From Eubacteriales bacterium (GTDB taxonomy: Bacteria > Bacillota > Clostridia > Oscillospirales > Oscillospiraceae), in contig JAUNNH010000002.1 in the NCBI GenBank assembly GCA_030531505.1, positions 55,964 through 119,963 on the forward strand: a stretch of DNA of 64,000 nt. Reading direction: 5' to 3'. Shown here one piece after another: positions 16,410-25,224 of this stretch. Numbering within the stretch: the first letter of the stretch is position 1; the number at the start of each line of letters is the position of its first letter. Both the position numbers and the translations under genes were made by a program. A model generated the notes under the pieces. The model had not been told where the DNA came from. It saw only the letters and a list, made by a program, of their open reading frames with translations, and searched no databases.

Positions 16410-17723
16410 ATGGCAAGCGTGATCATCATGCCCAAGCTCGGCTACACCCAGGAGGAAGGCAGCCTGATGGCGTGGCACAAGCAGCCGGGCGAGACCGTGA
16501 AGAAGGGCGAAGCCTTCTTCGACGTGCAGACGGACAAGAGCATCATCACCGTGGAAGCCGCGACGGAGGGGACGCTCCTCAAGATCGTCGTGGAGCCGGA
16601 CACGACCGTGCCGGTCTTCACGCCGCTGGCCGTGGTCGGCGAAGCGGGGGAGGACGCAGACGCGGCGCTCAAAGCGCATGGGGCGAAGGCCGCGGCGGAC
16701 GCCCCGGCTGTGCCGGCCTTCGATGCGCCTTCCGCGGCCCCAGCGGAAGCGCCGGCCCCGGCACCGGAGAAGCTGCGCCTCACGCCGAAGGCCCGCCGCC
16801 TGGTCAGGGAGGAGGGCTACGATCCCGCCTCGCTCCGGGATGTGCGCGGCACGGGCTTTGAGGGCGGCATCACGGCGAAGGATATCCTGGCCTCGCCCCT
16901 CGCGCGCCGCATCGCGCAGGACAAGGGGGTGGACCTGCGCGGGGTGCGCGGCAGCGGCTCGCGCGGCAAGATCATGCGCGACGACGTGCTGCGCGCCGTG
17001 AACGAGGCCGCGGGCAGCCCGGACAAGCGCATCGCGGGCACAACGCCCTACGCGGGTGTGCGGCGCATTATCGGCGAGCGGCTCTCGGAGAGCAAGTTCA
17101 CCGCGCCGCACCTGTACTTTGCCGACAGCGTGGACACCACGAAGCTCAGCGCCTTCCGCGCGCTTATCAATGCCGAAAGCGGTTACCGCGTCAGCGTGTC
17201 GGACCTGCTGATCGCGGCGGCCTGCCGGGCGCTGCAGAAATACCCCGAGCTCAACGCCTCCCTGCAGGGCGATCAGATCGTACGCTACGAGAGCGTCAAC
17301 ATCGGCACGGCGGTCGCGGGCGAGGCCGGGCTGATCGTCCCGGTGGTGAAGAACGTGCAGGAGAAGAGCCTGCGCGAGATCGCGGCGGAGACGCGGGAGC
17401 TCTTTGCGCGTGCACAGAAGGGCCGCCTGCGCCCCGAGGAGTACAGCGGCGGCACCTTCTCCATCTCGAACCTCGGCATGTTCGGCATCGAGGACTTCAC
17501 GGCGATCATCAATCCGCCGGAGCTCGCGATCCTCGCGGTGAGCTCGATCCGCAAGAAGCCCGTGGTCGTCACGGACGAGGACGGCACGGACCGCATCGCG
17601 ATCCGCCCGATGATGAACATCCGCCTCTCGGTCGACCACCGTGTGATCGACGGGCTGCTCGCGGCGCAGTTCGTGGGCTGCCTCAAGCGACACCTCGAGG
17701 AGCCGACGCTGCTTCTGCTGTGA
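16410..17723 (+). CDS. Dihydrolipoamide acyltransferase E2 with two E3-binding domains
   Basis: A 437-residue E2 core subunit. Residues 1-78 are the lipoyl domain with the lipoylated Lys43 in TDKS. An Ala/Pro linker follows. Two consecutive peripheral subunit-binding domains are visible at about 122-158 (LTPKARRLVREEGYD...GTGFEGGITAKDI) and 161-196 (ASPLARRIAQDKGVD...GSGSRGKIMRDDV); most E2 proteins have one. Residues 205-437 are the acyltransferase domain with the catalytic motif DHRVIDG. No E3 and no lipoate ligase gene is in the window, so both must be supplied from elsewhere. Confidence 0.92.
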   Translation: MASVIIMPKLGYTQEEGSLMAWHKQPGETVKKGEAFFDVQTDKSIITVEAATEGTLLKIVVEPDTTVPVFTPLAVVGEAGEDADAALKAHGAKAAADAPAVPAFDAPSAAPAEAPAPAPEKLRLTPKARRLVREEGYDPASLRDVRGTGFEGGITAKDILASPLARRIAQDKGVDLRGVRGSGSRGKIMRDDVLRAVNEAAGSPDKRIAGTTPYAGVRRIIGERLSESKFTAPHLYFADSVDTTKLSAFRALINAESGYRVSVSDLLIAAACRALQKYPELNASLQGDQIVRYESVNIGTAVAGEAGLIVPVVKNVQEKSLREIAAETRELFARAQKGRLRPEEYSGGTFSISNLGMFGIEDFTAIINPPELAILAVSSIRKKPVVVTDEDGTDRIAIRPMMNIRLSVDHRVIDGLLAAQFVGCLKRHLEEPTLLLL

Positions 17724-17775
17724 GGGCCGCACGCCCTTGCAATGCACCGCCTTTTGTGCTACAGTAACCAATGGC

Positions 17776-17804
17776 TTACGAAATCATAAACCAGAGATTA
17801 TAAA
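17776..17804 (+). promoter_or_regulatory. Candidate promoter of the isomerase/dehydrogenase pair
   Basis: TTACGA (17776-17781), 17 bases, TATAAA (17799-17804). The -10 sits in ATTATAAAAGA, an 11-base match to the right half of the upstream palindromic sites, so the same regulator might touch it weakly. Confidence 0.45.
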
Positions 17805-17833
17805 AGAATTGGGAAAGAAGGAAAAAGACTCAC

Positions 17834-18475
17834 ATGAAAATCGCCCTGATCAATGAAAACAGCCAGGCGCCGAAAAACGCGCTGATCTTCGAGACGCTGA
17901 AGAAGGTCGCGGAGCCCCTCGGACACGAGTGCTTCAACTACGGCCGCTACTCCGCGGAGGACCCCGTGGAGAAGAGCTATGTGCAGGAAGGCCTGCTGGC
18001 CGGCATCCTGCTCAACTCCGGCGCGGCGGACTTCGTCATCACCGGCTGCGGCACCGGCATGGGCGCCATGCTCGCGCTCAACTCCTTCCCGGGGGTCATG
18101 TGCGGCTGGGCGCACGAGCCGCTGGAGAGCTTCCTGTTTGCGCAGGTCAACGCCGGCAACGCCCTCTCACTGCCCTTTGCGATGGACTTCGGCTGGGGCG
18201 CGGAGGTGAACCTGGAGTACATCTTTGAAAAGCTCCTCGGCACCCCGATGGGCAACGGCTATCCCGAGGCCTGGGCCGCGCCCGAGAAGCGCAACCGCGG
18301 CATCCTCATGGACGTGAAGAAGGTCACCCACAAGGACATGCTCACCGTCCTCAAGGAGATCGACCAGGACTTCCTGCGCCAGACCGTCGCCGAGCCGAAC
18401 TTCGCCGAGCTCTTCTTCCCCAACTGCAAGGACGAGGCCATTGCGGCCTATATCCGCGAAGTGCTCGCGCGCTGA
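17834..18475 (+). CDS. RpiB/LacA/LacB-family sugar-phosphate isomerase
   Basis: A 213-residue protein of the ribose-5-phosphate isomerase B fold, longer than classic RpiB (about 150). The family core GADFVITGCGTGMGAMLALNS and the nucleotide-like loop are clear near residues 63-85. The region around WAHEPLESFLFAQVNAGNALSLP replaces the usual CHD active-site segment, so the substrate may differ from ribose phosphate. It lies with a 2-hydroxyacid dehydrogenase behind the oxoacid dehydrogenase operon, which suggests sugar-acid or ketose-phosphate catabolism; this is inference. Confidence 0.85.
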   Translation: MKIALINENSQAPKNALIFETLKKVAEPLGHECFNYGRYSAEDPVEKSYVQEGLLAGILLNSGAADFVITGCGTGMGAMLALNSFPGVMCGWAHEPLESFLFAQVNAGNALSLPFAMDFGWGAEVNLEYIFEKLLGTPMGNGYPEAWAAPEKRNRGILMDVKKVTHKDMLTVLKEIDQDFLRQTVAEPNFAELFFPNCKDEAIAAYIREVLAR

Positions 18476-18512
18476 GCGCGGACGAGAGATTGAATACAGG
18501 AGGAAATACAGC

Positions 18513-19466
18513 ATGAAGATCATGTATACCGATACCGACCATCCGAGCCTCGACATCGAGCGCGGCGTCATCGAGGGCGCGGGCTTGAGCTTTACCGTGG
18601 CCCAGTGCAAGACCGAGGACGACGTGATCGCCAACTGCAAGGACGCGGATATCCTTATCAACCAGTACGCCCCCATCACGGCCCGCGTGATGGACAATCT
18701 GCCGAACTTCAAGATGGTCGTGCGCTACGGCGTGGGCGTGGACAACATCGAGGTGGCCGAGGCTGTCAAGCGCGGCATCACCGTCTGCAACGTCCCCGAC
18801 TACGGCACCAACGAGGTGGCCGATCAGGCCCTGGCGCTGATGATGGCGCTGGTGCGCAAGGTCGTCTACATGAACGACCGCACGAAGCGCGAGCGCTGGG
18901 ACTGCACGATGGCCTTCCCCATCCAGCGTCTCTCCACGCTCACGGTGGGCATCCTCGGCTTCGGGCGCATCGGCTCGGCCTTCGCCAAGCGCGTGCACGC
19001 CCTCGGCTGCGACATCATCGCCTGCGACCATCACCTCGAGCCGGGCGAGATCGCGCCCTGCGGCTACGTCACCGGCGTCACGATGGACGAGCTGATCGAG
19101 AAGTCCGACATCATCTCCATCCACTGCCCGCCCCTCAAGGACCGCTACATGTTCGATGAGGACGCCTTCAAGCGCATGAAGAAGGGCATCTACATCATCA
19201 ACGACGCCCGCGGCGGCATCATCGACGAGGACGCGCTGGACCGCGCGCTCGAGGACGGCACGGTCGCCGGCGCGGCGCTCGACTGCATGCGCGGCGAGCC
19301 GATCTCCCCGGACAACAAGCTCTTCCGCCACGAGAACATGCTCGTGTCCCCGCACATGGGCTGGTACTCGGTGCAGGCCGCGATCGACCTCAAGCGCAAG
19401 GTCGCCGAGCAGGCAGTGAAGTTTGCCCAGACCGGCACGGTCGACTATCCCGTGTATAAGAACTGA
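18513..19466 (+). CDS. D-isomer-specific 2-hydroxyacid dehydrogenase (PGDH/C-terminal-binding type)
   Basis: A 317-residue NAD-dependent oxidoreductase. The Rossmann motif is GILGFGRIGSAFAKR near 150. The catalytic triad is recognisable as Arg in NDARGG, Glu in the stretch CMRGEP, and His in SPHMGW. The substrate-binding lobe has VRYGVGVDNI. The start at 18513 follows AGGAGGAA. It is the last gene of the catabolic block and probably interconverts a 2-hydroxyacid and the 2-oxoacid used by the E1/E2 complex. Confidence 0.9.
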   Translation: MKIMYTDTDHPSLDIERGVIEGAGLSFTVAQCKTEDDVIANCKDADILINQYAPITARVMDNLPNFKMVVRYGVGVDNIEVAEAVKRGITVCNVPDYGTNEVADQALALMMALVRKVVYMNDRTKRERWDCTMAFPIQRLSTLTVGILGFGRIGSAFAKRVHALGCDIIACDHHLEPGEIAPCGYVTGVTMDELIEKSDIISIHCPPLKDRYMFDEDAFKRMKKGIYIINDARGGIIDEDALDRALEDGTVAGAALDCMRGEPISPDNKLFRHENMLVSPHMGWYSVQAAIDLKRKVAEQAVKFAQTGTVDYPVYKN

Positions 19467-19478
19467 TCCAAACGCGAT

Positions 19479-19514
19479 AAAAAACGCACGCCCCGGACGG
19501 GGCGTGCGTTTTTG
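19479..19514. terminator. Bidirectional terminator
   Basis: AACGCACGCCCC and GGGGCGTGCGTT pair around a short GGAC loop, with A and T runs on the two flanks. It separates the dehydrogenase from the convergent asd gene. Confidence 0.9.
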
Positions 19515-19527
19515 TGTTGTATAGGAT

Positions 19528-20535
19528 TTATTTCCCGATCAGCTTGAGCAGGATCTGGACAGCGTTGCTCGCCGCGCCCTTGCGGATCTGGTCGCCGCAG
19601 CACCAGAGGGTCAGGCCCTTCTCGTCGGTCAGATCTTCGCGGATGCGGCCGACCCAGACCAGGTCCTGGTCGGAGGTGTCGAGCGGGGTGGGGTAGCAGC
19701 GCCCCTCGTAGTCCTCGATGAGCCGCACGCCCGGGAAGGCGGCGACGGCGGCCTTCGCGTCCTCGACGGAGACCTTCTCGGCGGTGCGCAGCGTGACGGC
19801 GATGGAGTGCGAGCGCATGACCGGCACGCGCACGCAGGTGCAGTTGACCTTCAGGTCCGGGCTGTGCAGGATGCGGCGCCCCTCGTTCTGCATCTTCATT
19901 TCTTCCTTGGTGTAGTCGTTGCCGTAGGGCGCGTCGATGAAGGGGATGACGTTCATCGCGATCTGCGCCGCGAAGGTCTTGACCACGGGCTTCTCCCCGA
20001 CGGCGAGGGCCTTCATCTGCGCGTCGAGCTCGGCGATGCCCGCCTGCCCGGCACCGGAGACGGCCTGATAGGTGCAGACGACCATGTTCTCGATGGGGGA
20101 GAGCTTCGCAATGCCGGCGACGGCCATCAGGGCGATGATCGTGCAGCAGTTGGGGTTCGCGATCAGGCCATGGTTTTCAAAGGCATCGGCGCCGTTGATC
20201 TCCGGCACCACCAGCGGCACCTCGGGGTCGAGACGGAAGGCGGAGCTGTTGTCGATATAGACCGCGCCGCTCGCCTTGATGGCGGGCGCGAAGCGGCGGG
20301 ACATGTCGCCCTCGACGGCACCGAGGACGAAGTCGCAGCCGATAAAGCTCTCGTCGGTGGCCTCCCGGATCGTGACCTCCTGTCCCTTGAAGGGGACCTT
20401 GGTCCCGGCGCTGCGGGCGCTTGCGAGCAGGCGCAGCTCCGAAATGGGCACATCGTACTCCTCGAGGACCTTGCGCATCTCGCAGCCGACCGCGCCGGTC
20501 GCACCGAGAATGGCGACTACAAATTCGTTTTTCAT
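19528..20535 (-). CDS. asd: Aspartate-semialdehyde dehydrogenase
   Basis: A 335-residue NADPH enzyme that reduces aspartyl phosphate to aspartate semialdehyde, the branch point to lysine, threonine and methionine. The nucleotide-binding GATGAVGCEM is at 11-20, the catalytic Cys130 lies in ANPNC, and the substrate-binding QAVSGAGQAG block follows. It is downstream of aspartate kinase and homoserine dehydrogenase on the minus strand and is probably co-transcribed with them. Confidence 0.95.
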   Translation of the reverse strand: MKNEFVVAILGATGAVGCEMRKVLEEYDVPISELRLLASARSAGTKVPFKGQEVTIREATDESFIGCDFVLGAVEGDMSRRFAPAIKASGAVYIDNSSAFRLDPEVPLVVPEINGADAFENHGLIANPNCCTIIALMAVAGIAKLSPIENMVVCTYQAVSGAGQAGIAELDAQMKALAVGEKPVVKTFAAQIAMNVIPFIDAPYGNDYTKEEMKMQNEGRRILHSPDLKVNCTCVRVPVMRSHSIAVTLRTAEKVSVEDAKAAVAAFPGVRLIEDYEGRCYPTPLDTSDQDLVWVGRIREDLTDEKGLTLWCCGDQIRKGAASNAVQILLKLIGK

Positions 20536-20609
20536 GGTTTGTACCTCCCGCTTGATAGAATGAAGAAATGAAGAAATAATGGTGCCGCTGTGCGGCGTAT
20601 TCGAATCGA

Positions 20610-21926
20610 TTACCCGGTAAAGCCGTCGTACAGCACGCGGATCGCGGTCTCGAACTGCTCGTTCGCGACGCCGACCGTGATGCTCAGCTCGTCGGCCCCC
20701 TGGGCGATCGTGCGGATGTTGACGCCTGCCGCGCCGAGAGCGGCGAAGAGCCGGCCGGAGACGCCGGGCCGCGCGGGCATGTGGCGGCCGACGGAGGCGA
20801 CCAGCGCGATCCCGTCCTCCACCTGCACGTCGTCGGGGCGGCAGGCCTTGCGGATATCGGCGAGCACGTCGTAGAGCCCGTCACCCAGCGCGGCGCTGGC
20901 CGCGACGAGGGAGAAGGAGTCGAGCCCGAGCGTGATGTGCTCGACGGGCACACGGTAGCGATCGAGGATCTCCAGCGCGGAGCGCAGCGTTGCGCTCAGG
21001 TTCATGTTGCGCTTTGTGACGGTGAGGATCGTGAAATTCTTGCGCCCGGCGATGCCGGTGATGAAGCGCTCGCTGCGCTGCTCCTCCTCGATGCGCTCGA
21101 GGATCATCGTGCCGGGATCCTGCGGCCGGTTGGTGTTGCGGATGTTCAGGGGAATGCCCTTCTCCTTGACCGGCTGGATCGACTCCTCGTGTAGGACGGA
21201 CGCGCCCATAAAGGCCAGCTCCCGCAGCTCCGCGAAGGTGATGCTCGGGATCGGGCTCGGGTCCTTGACGATGCGCGGGTCGGCCATCAGGATGCCCGAG
21301 ACGTCGGTCCAGTTCTCATAGACATCGGCGTTCACCGCCGCGGCGGCAAGCGCGCCGGTGATGTCGCTCCCACCGCGGCTCATGACCTTGATGCGCCCGT
21401 TCGGGAGGCGGCCGTAGAAGCCGGGGATCAGGATGCGCTCATGCTCATCCAGCGCGGCGGCGATGGCGGCGTAGGTCTTCTCCTTGTCCACCTGGCCGTC
21501 GGGCCCGAAGAACACGGCGTCCGCCGCGTCGACGAAGGTGAAGCCCAGATACTCCGCAAGCAGCCGGGAGGTGAAGTACTCGCCCCGGCTCACCAGCTCA
21601 TCGACCGACATGTCCCGGCTGAGCCGGCCGCGCAGCGCCGCGAGGTCCTTCTCGATCTCGTACTGCAGACCCAGGCTGTCCCGGATCTCGATGAAGCGCT
21701 GCTCTATCGTATGCAGGATGTCCGCGCAGGAGACCCCGTAGGTCAGATGCGCATGGCAGAGGTACAACAGGTCCGTGAGCTTGTGGTCCTCGTGGAAGCG
21801 CTTGCCCGCCGCCGAGGAGACGACCACGCGGCGCTCCGGGTCCTGCAGGATGATGTCCCGAACTTTTTTGAACTGTTCGGCCCCCGCGACGGAGGAGCCG
21901 CCGAATTTGGCTGTTTTGATGCCCAT
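20610..21926 (-). CDS. Aspartate kinase
   Basis: A 438-residue monofunctional kinase that phosphorylates aspartate, the first step of the aspartate pathway. It begins with the kinase motif KFGGSSV and has SRGGSDITGALAAAA near 187-201. The C-terminal third carries two ACT domains, which normally bind lysine or threonine for feedback control. Homoserine dehydrogenase is 24 bases upstream, indicating one transcript. Placement with hom suggests the threonine-directed isozyme. Confidence 0.93.
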   Translation of the reverse strand: MGIKTAKFGGSSVAGAEQFKKVRDIILQDPERRVVVSSAAGKRFHEDHKLTDLLYLCHAHLTYGVSCADILHTIEQRFIEIRDSLGLQYEIEKDLAALRGRLSRDMSVDELVSRGEYFTSRLLAEYLGFTFVDAADAVFFGPDGQVDKEKTYAAIAAALDEHERILIPGFYGRLPNGRIKVMSRGGSDITGALAAAAVNADVYENWTDVSGILMADPRIVKDPSPIPSITFAELRELAFMGASVLHEESIQPVKEKGIPLNIRNTNRPQDPGTMILERIEEEQRSERFITGIAGRKNFTILTVTKRNMNLSATLRSALEILDRYRVPVEHITLGLDSFSLVAASAALGDGLYDVLADIRKACRPDDVQVEDGIALVASVGRHMPARPGVSGRLFAALGAAGVNIRTIAQGADELSITVGVANEQFETAIRVLYDGFTG

Positions 21927-21950
21927 ATCTCTCCGGTTCCCTTTACTCGT

Positions 21951-23099
21951 TTACTCTTTGATCGCGGCGAAGAACACCGCGGCGCCCTGCGCGCGCAGGG
22001 CTTTGACGGCCTCGTGCATGGCCTTTACGCTCATCGGTGCGGTGATGAGCCGGGCGATCCCGCCCTCCTTCTCGACACTCTCGGCCGGGAGCGCCCCGGC
22101 GAGCGCCGCCGGGAGACGGACGTAGTAGCCGTGGACGCTGCCGCCGTTGTCGGCCGCGCCCTCGGCGCAGGCGGCGGAGAACATGCTGCGCTCGCCGCGC
22201 AGGATGCCGCTCAGGTCGCGCAGCACCGCCGAGGCGGTGGGCCAGCGGCCCGCGCCCTGGCCCATCAGCACGATGGAGCCGGCGCATTGACCCTCGTAGC
22301 GGGCCATGTTATAATTCTCCAGCACCGAGCACTCCGGAGAACCAGCGCGCAGCAGCACCGGCTCGACGTAGGCGTAGACGCCGCCGTCGGCGCTCCTGCC
22401 GCCGGAGACGACCAGGCGGCAGGTGTAGCCGCGCGCCTGAAAGTGCGCGACGTCCGCCGCGGTGATGGATTCGATACCCTCGTTGAGGAGCCCCTCCGTG
22501 GGGAGCAGGTCGTAGGCGACGGCGCAGGCGAGCATGATCTTGCGCAGCGCGTCGAGCCCCGACACGTCCGCCGTGGGATCGGCCTCGGCGTAGCCGAGGC
22601 GCTGCGCGTCGGCAAGCACGTCGGCATAGTCGAGCCCGAGACGCTGCATGGCGTCGAGCATATAGTTGGTGGTACCGTTCAGGATACCGCCGAGGGAGAG
22701 GATCGTGTCGCTCTCCCGGGCGAGGGCGAGGTTATGCAGGAAGGGGACGGCCCCGCCGCAGGCCGCGCTGAAGAGGAAGGCAACGCCCTGCTCCCGCGCG
22801 AGGCGGTTGAGCTCCACGCCCTTCGCGGCGACGAGCGCCTTGTTGGAGGTGACGAAGTGCTTCCCGGCCCGCATTGCCGCGCAGGCGTAAGTGAAGGCCG
22901 GCTCCACGCCGCCCATGACCTCGGCCACCGCGCCGACCGTCGGATCCTCGAGAATCGCCGCAAGGCTGCTCACCTTGAACGGCTCGTTCTCCTTGCCGGG
23001 GCGCACCAGCACCGGCCCCTGTTCCAAACCCGCGGCGTTCGCCAGCATCCCGTAAACCCCGACGCCGACCGTGCCGTATCCCAATACCGCAACCTTCAT
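21951..23099 (-). CDS. hom: Homoserine dehydrogenase
   Basis: A 382-residue enzyme that reduces aspartate semialdehyde to homoserine. The N-terminal Rossmann segment is AVLGYGTVGVGVY; the substrate domain has GGILNGTTNYMLD and the EADPTADVSGLDALRK motif. The C-terminal part after YYVRLP is only about 60 residues and looks like a shortened ACT domain, so feedback by threonine may be reduced. It heads the minus-strand group hom, aspartate kinase, asd. Confidence 0.93.
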   Translation of the reverse strand: MKVAVLGYGTVGVGVYGMLANAAGLEQGPVLVRPGKENEPFKVSSLAAILEDPTVGAVAEVMGGVEPAFTYACAAMRAGKHFVTSNKALVAAKGVELNRLAREQGVAFLFSAACGGAVPFLHNLALARESDTILSLGGILNGTTNYMLDAMQRLGLDYADVLADAQRLGYAEADPTADVSGLDALRKIMLACAVAYDLLPTEGLLNEGIESITAADVAHFQARGYTCRLVVSGGRSADGGVYAYVEPVLLRAGSPECSVLENYNMARYEGQCAGSIVLMGQGAGRWPTASAVLRDLSGILRGERSMFSAACAEGAADNGGSVHGYYVRLPAALAGALPAESVEKEGGIARLITAPMSVKAMHEAVKALRAQGAAVFFAAIKE

Positions 23100-23140
23100 A
23101 AGGACCTCCGAAAAAACTTGTGTCCGCGATAAAAAGACAC

Positions 23141-23188
23141 TTGTATTTTTGACGGAAACAGTGTATCATAGAGCTGTACAAAAAGCAA
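23141..23188. promoter_or_regulatory. Overlapping divergent promoters of the hom and UPF0735/thrC units
   Basis: Plus strand: TTGTAT (23141-23146), 17 bases, TATCAT (23164-23169). Minus strand: TTGCTT (23183-23188), 17 bases, TACACT (23160-23165) with TG one base before it. The two -10 boxes overlap, so the units compete for polymerase. Confidence 0.5.
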
Positions 23189-23236
23189 GCCCTATTTTTA
23201 TACATTTTGTCAATAGATTCGGAGGATGGACGAACG

Positions 23237-23674
23237 ATGCTGAACAACTACCTGATCGTGCACAAGAGTATTCTGCCCGACTATTACGAAAAGGTGCTCG
23301 AGGCCCGGAAGCTGATGGAGAGCGGCAAGGTGAAGGAAGTGAGCCAGGCCGTGAAGCAGGTGGGCATCTCCCGCAGCACCTACTATAAATACAAGGATTA
23401 TCTGTTCGAGCCCGCGGACATGGCGGGGGAGCGCAAGGCGGTGCTGTCGATGATGCTCGACCACACGCCCGGCGTGCTGAGCGCGCTGCTGCGCGGCATC
23501 TCGGAGGCGGGGGCGAGCGTGCTGACCATCACGCAGAGCCTGCCGATCCACGACATGGCGAGCGTGACACTCTCGCTGGACCTGAGCGGGATGACACTTG
23601 CGATGGCGGAGCTGGTGGACGCGCTCGCGGCCACCCCCGGCGTGGACAACGTCCGGCTCTTGGCGATGGAATAA
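23237..23674 (+). CDS. UPF0735 ACT domain-containing protein (PheB-like)
   Basis: A 145-residue protein: an N-terminal helix-turn-helix-like half (LVHKSILPDYYEKVLEARKLMESGKVKEVS, split by GISRSTYYKYKDYLF) and a C-terminal ACT domain. This is the arrangement of the conserved Firmicute family UPF0735, often found beside threonine or phenylalanine genes. It is likely an amino-acid-sensing regulator; the target is unknown. The ATG at 23237 is used rather than an upstream ATG, since the family begins LNNYLIVHK and GGAGG lies 12 bases before. thrC follows after 16 bases. Confidence 0.88.
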   Translation: MLNNYLIVHKSILPDYYEKVLEARKLMESGKVKEVSQAVKQVGISRSTYYKYKDYLFEPADMAGERKAVLSMMLDHTPGVLSALLRGISEAGASVLTITQSLPIHDMASVTLSLDLSGMTLAMAELVDALAATPGVDNVRLLAME

Positions 23675-23690
23675 AAAGGAGGAGCATCCC

Positions 23691-25166
23691 ATGTTATATC
23701 AGAGCACCAGAAGTTCCGAACGCGCCGCGGACACCGCGGCGGTGCTGCGCGGCATCGCGCCGGACGGCGGGCTGTACGTCGATCCGATGCTGGGGGAGCG
23801 CCCCTTTGACTGGCAGGGCTGCCTGCGGCTGAGTCCGCTCGGCATGGCGGAGAAGATCCTCGGCCACCTCCTGCCCGGCTACGCGGACATGGGCGCGCTC
23901 GTTGAGCGGGCCTACGCCGGGAAGTTCGAGACGGAGGAGCTGACCCCGCTCGTGAAGGTGGGGGAGGACTATGTGCTCGAGCTCTTCCGCGGCCCTACCT
24001 CCGCCTTCAAGGATGTGGCGCTCTCCATGCTGCCGCAGCTCGTGACCGCGGCGCGCCGACAGGAGGGCGTGGAGGACAAGATCGTGATCCTCACCGCCAC
24101 CTCCGGCGACACCGGCAAGGCCGCGCTCGAGGGCTTCCACGATGTGGACGGCACCGGTATCCTGGTCTTCTTCCCGGCGGACGGCGTCTCGCCCGTGCAG
24201 AAGGCGCAGATGGTCACGCAGAGCGGCGCGAACGTCAAGGTATGCGCGGTGCGCGGCAACTTCGACGACTGCCAGAGCGGCGTGAAGCAGGCCTTCGCGG
24301 CGATCGACCGGAGCGGTGTGCTGGCCGGGAAGGGCCGCCGCCTCTCCTCGGCCAACTCCATCAACATCGGCCGTCTCGCCCCGCAGGTGGTGTACTACTT
24401 CATCGCCTACGCCGAGCTCGTGCGCCGCGGCGCGATCGCCGAGGGCGAGCGCGTGGACTATGTGGTCCCGACCGGCAACTTCGGGGACATCCTCGCGGGC
24501 TATTTCGCGCGGCTCATGGGGCTGCCCGTGGGGCGGCTCGTCTGCGCCTCGAACGCCAACCGCGTCCTGACCGACTTCCTTACGACCGGCGTTTACGATA
24601 AGCGCCGCGCCTTCCTCAAGACGAGCTCGCCCTCCATGGATATCCTCATCTCCTCGAACCTCGAGCGCCTGCTCTTCCTCGCGACCGGAGGCGATACCGA
24701 ACGGGTCGCCGGCTGGATGCGGGAGCTCGCGGAGATGGGGGTCTACCGCGTGGACGAACAGACCCTGGACGCGATCCGGGCCGTATTCTCGGCGGGCTGC
24801 TGCGACGAGGAGCAGAGCCGGGAGACCATCGGCCGCACCTGGAGGGAGGACCGCTATCTCTGCGATCCGCACACCGCGGTCGCGCTGCACGTCGCGCGGG
24901 AGTATAAGCGCGCTCGCGGCGCGGGGACGCCGCTGGTCGTGCTCTCCACGGCCTCGCCTTACAAGTTCCCGGCGGCGGTGCTGCGCGCTGTCGGCGGCGA
25001 TCTGAGCGGGGACGAGTTTGAGCAGATGGAGACGCTCGAGCGCCTCTCCGGCGTGCCGATCCCCAAAGGCCTGCGCGGCCTGAAGGAGCGCCCCGTGCTG
25101 CATGAGGACGTGATCGACCGCGAGGAGATCCTTGACTATGTGCTCAGGCAGATCGACGAGCTTTGA
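23691..25166 (+). CDS. thrC: Threonine synthase
   Basis: A 491-residue PLP enzyme converting O-phosphohomoserine to threonine. The N-terminus YQSTRSS...APDGGLYVD is typical of the long bacterial form. The PLP lysine is Lys107 in PTSAFKD; the phosphate-binding stretch TATSGDTGKAALEG follows. AAAGGAGGAG precedes the ATG. It sits downstream of the ACT protein and opposite hom, making a threonine biosynthesis locus that lacks thrB in this window. Confidence 0.95.
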   Translation: MLYQSTRSSERAADTAAVLRGIAPDGGLYVDPMLGERPFDWQGCLRLSPLGMAEKILGHLLPGYADMGALVERAYAGKFETEELTPLVKVGEDYVLELFRGPTSAFKDVALSMLPQLVTAARRQEGVEDKIVILTATSGDTGKAALEGFHDVDGTGILVFFPADGVSPVQKAQMVTQSGANVKVCAVRGNFDDCQSGVKQAFAAIDRSGVLAGKGRRLSSANSINIGRLAPQVVYYFIAYAELVRRGAIAEGERVDYVVPTGNFGDILAGYFARLMGLPVGRLVCASNANRVLTDFLTTGVYDKRRAFLKTSSPSMDILISSNLERLLFLATGGDTERVAGWMRELAEMGVYRVDEQTLDAIRAVFSAGCCDEEQSRETIGRTWREDRYLCDPHTAVALHVAREYKRARGAGTPLVVLSTASPYKFPAAVLRAVGGDLSGDEFEQMETLERLSGVPIPKGLRGLKERPVLHEDVIDREEILDYVLRQIDEL

Positions 25167-25190
25167 TGCGGATACCCAACTAAAAATCCC

Positions 25191-25224
25191 TCACCTCGGT
25201 TACACTTGACCGAGGTGATTTTTT
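25191..25224 (+). terminator. Terminator after thrC that contains the tepA ribosome binding site
   Basis: TCACCTCGGT (25191-25200) pairs with ACCGAGGTGA (25209-25218) and is followed by six T. The next base is the tepA ATG at 25225. The tepA Shine-Dalgarno GAGGTGA (25212-25218) is the 3' arm of this stem. Confidence 0.85.
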
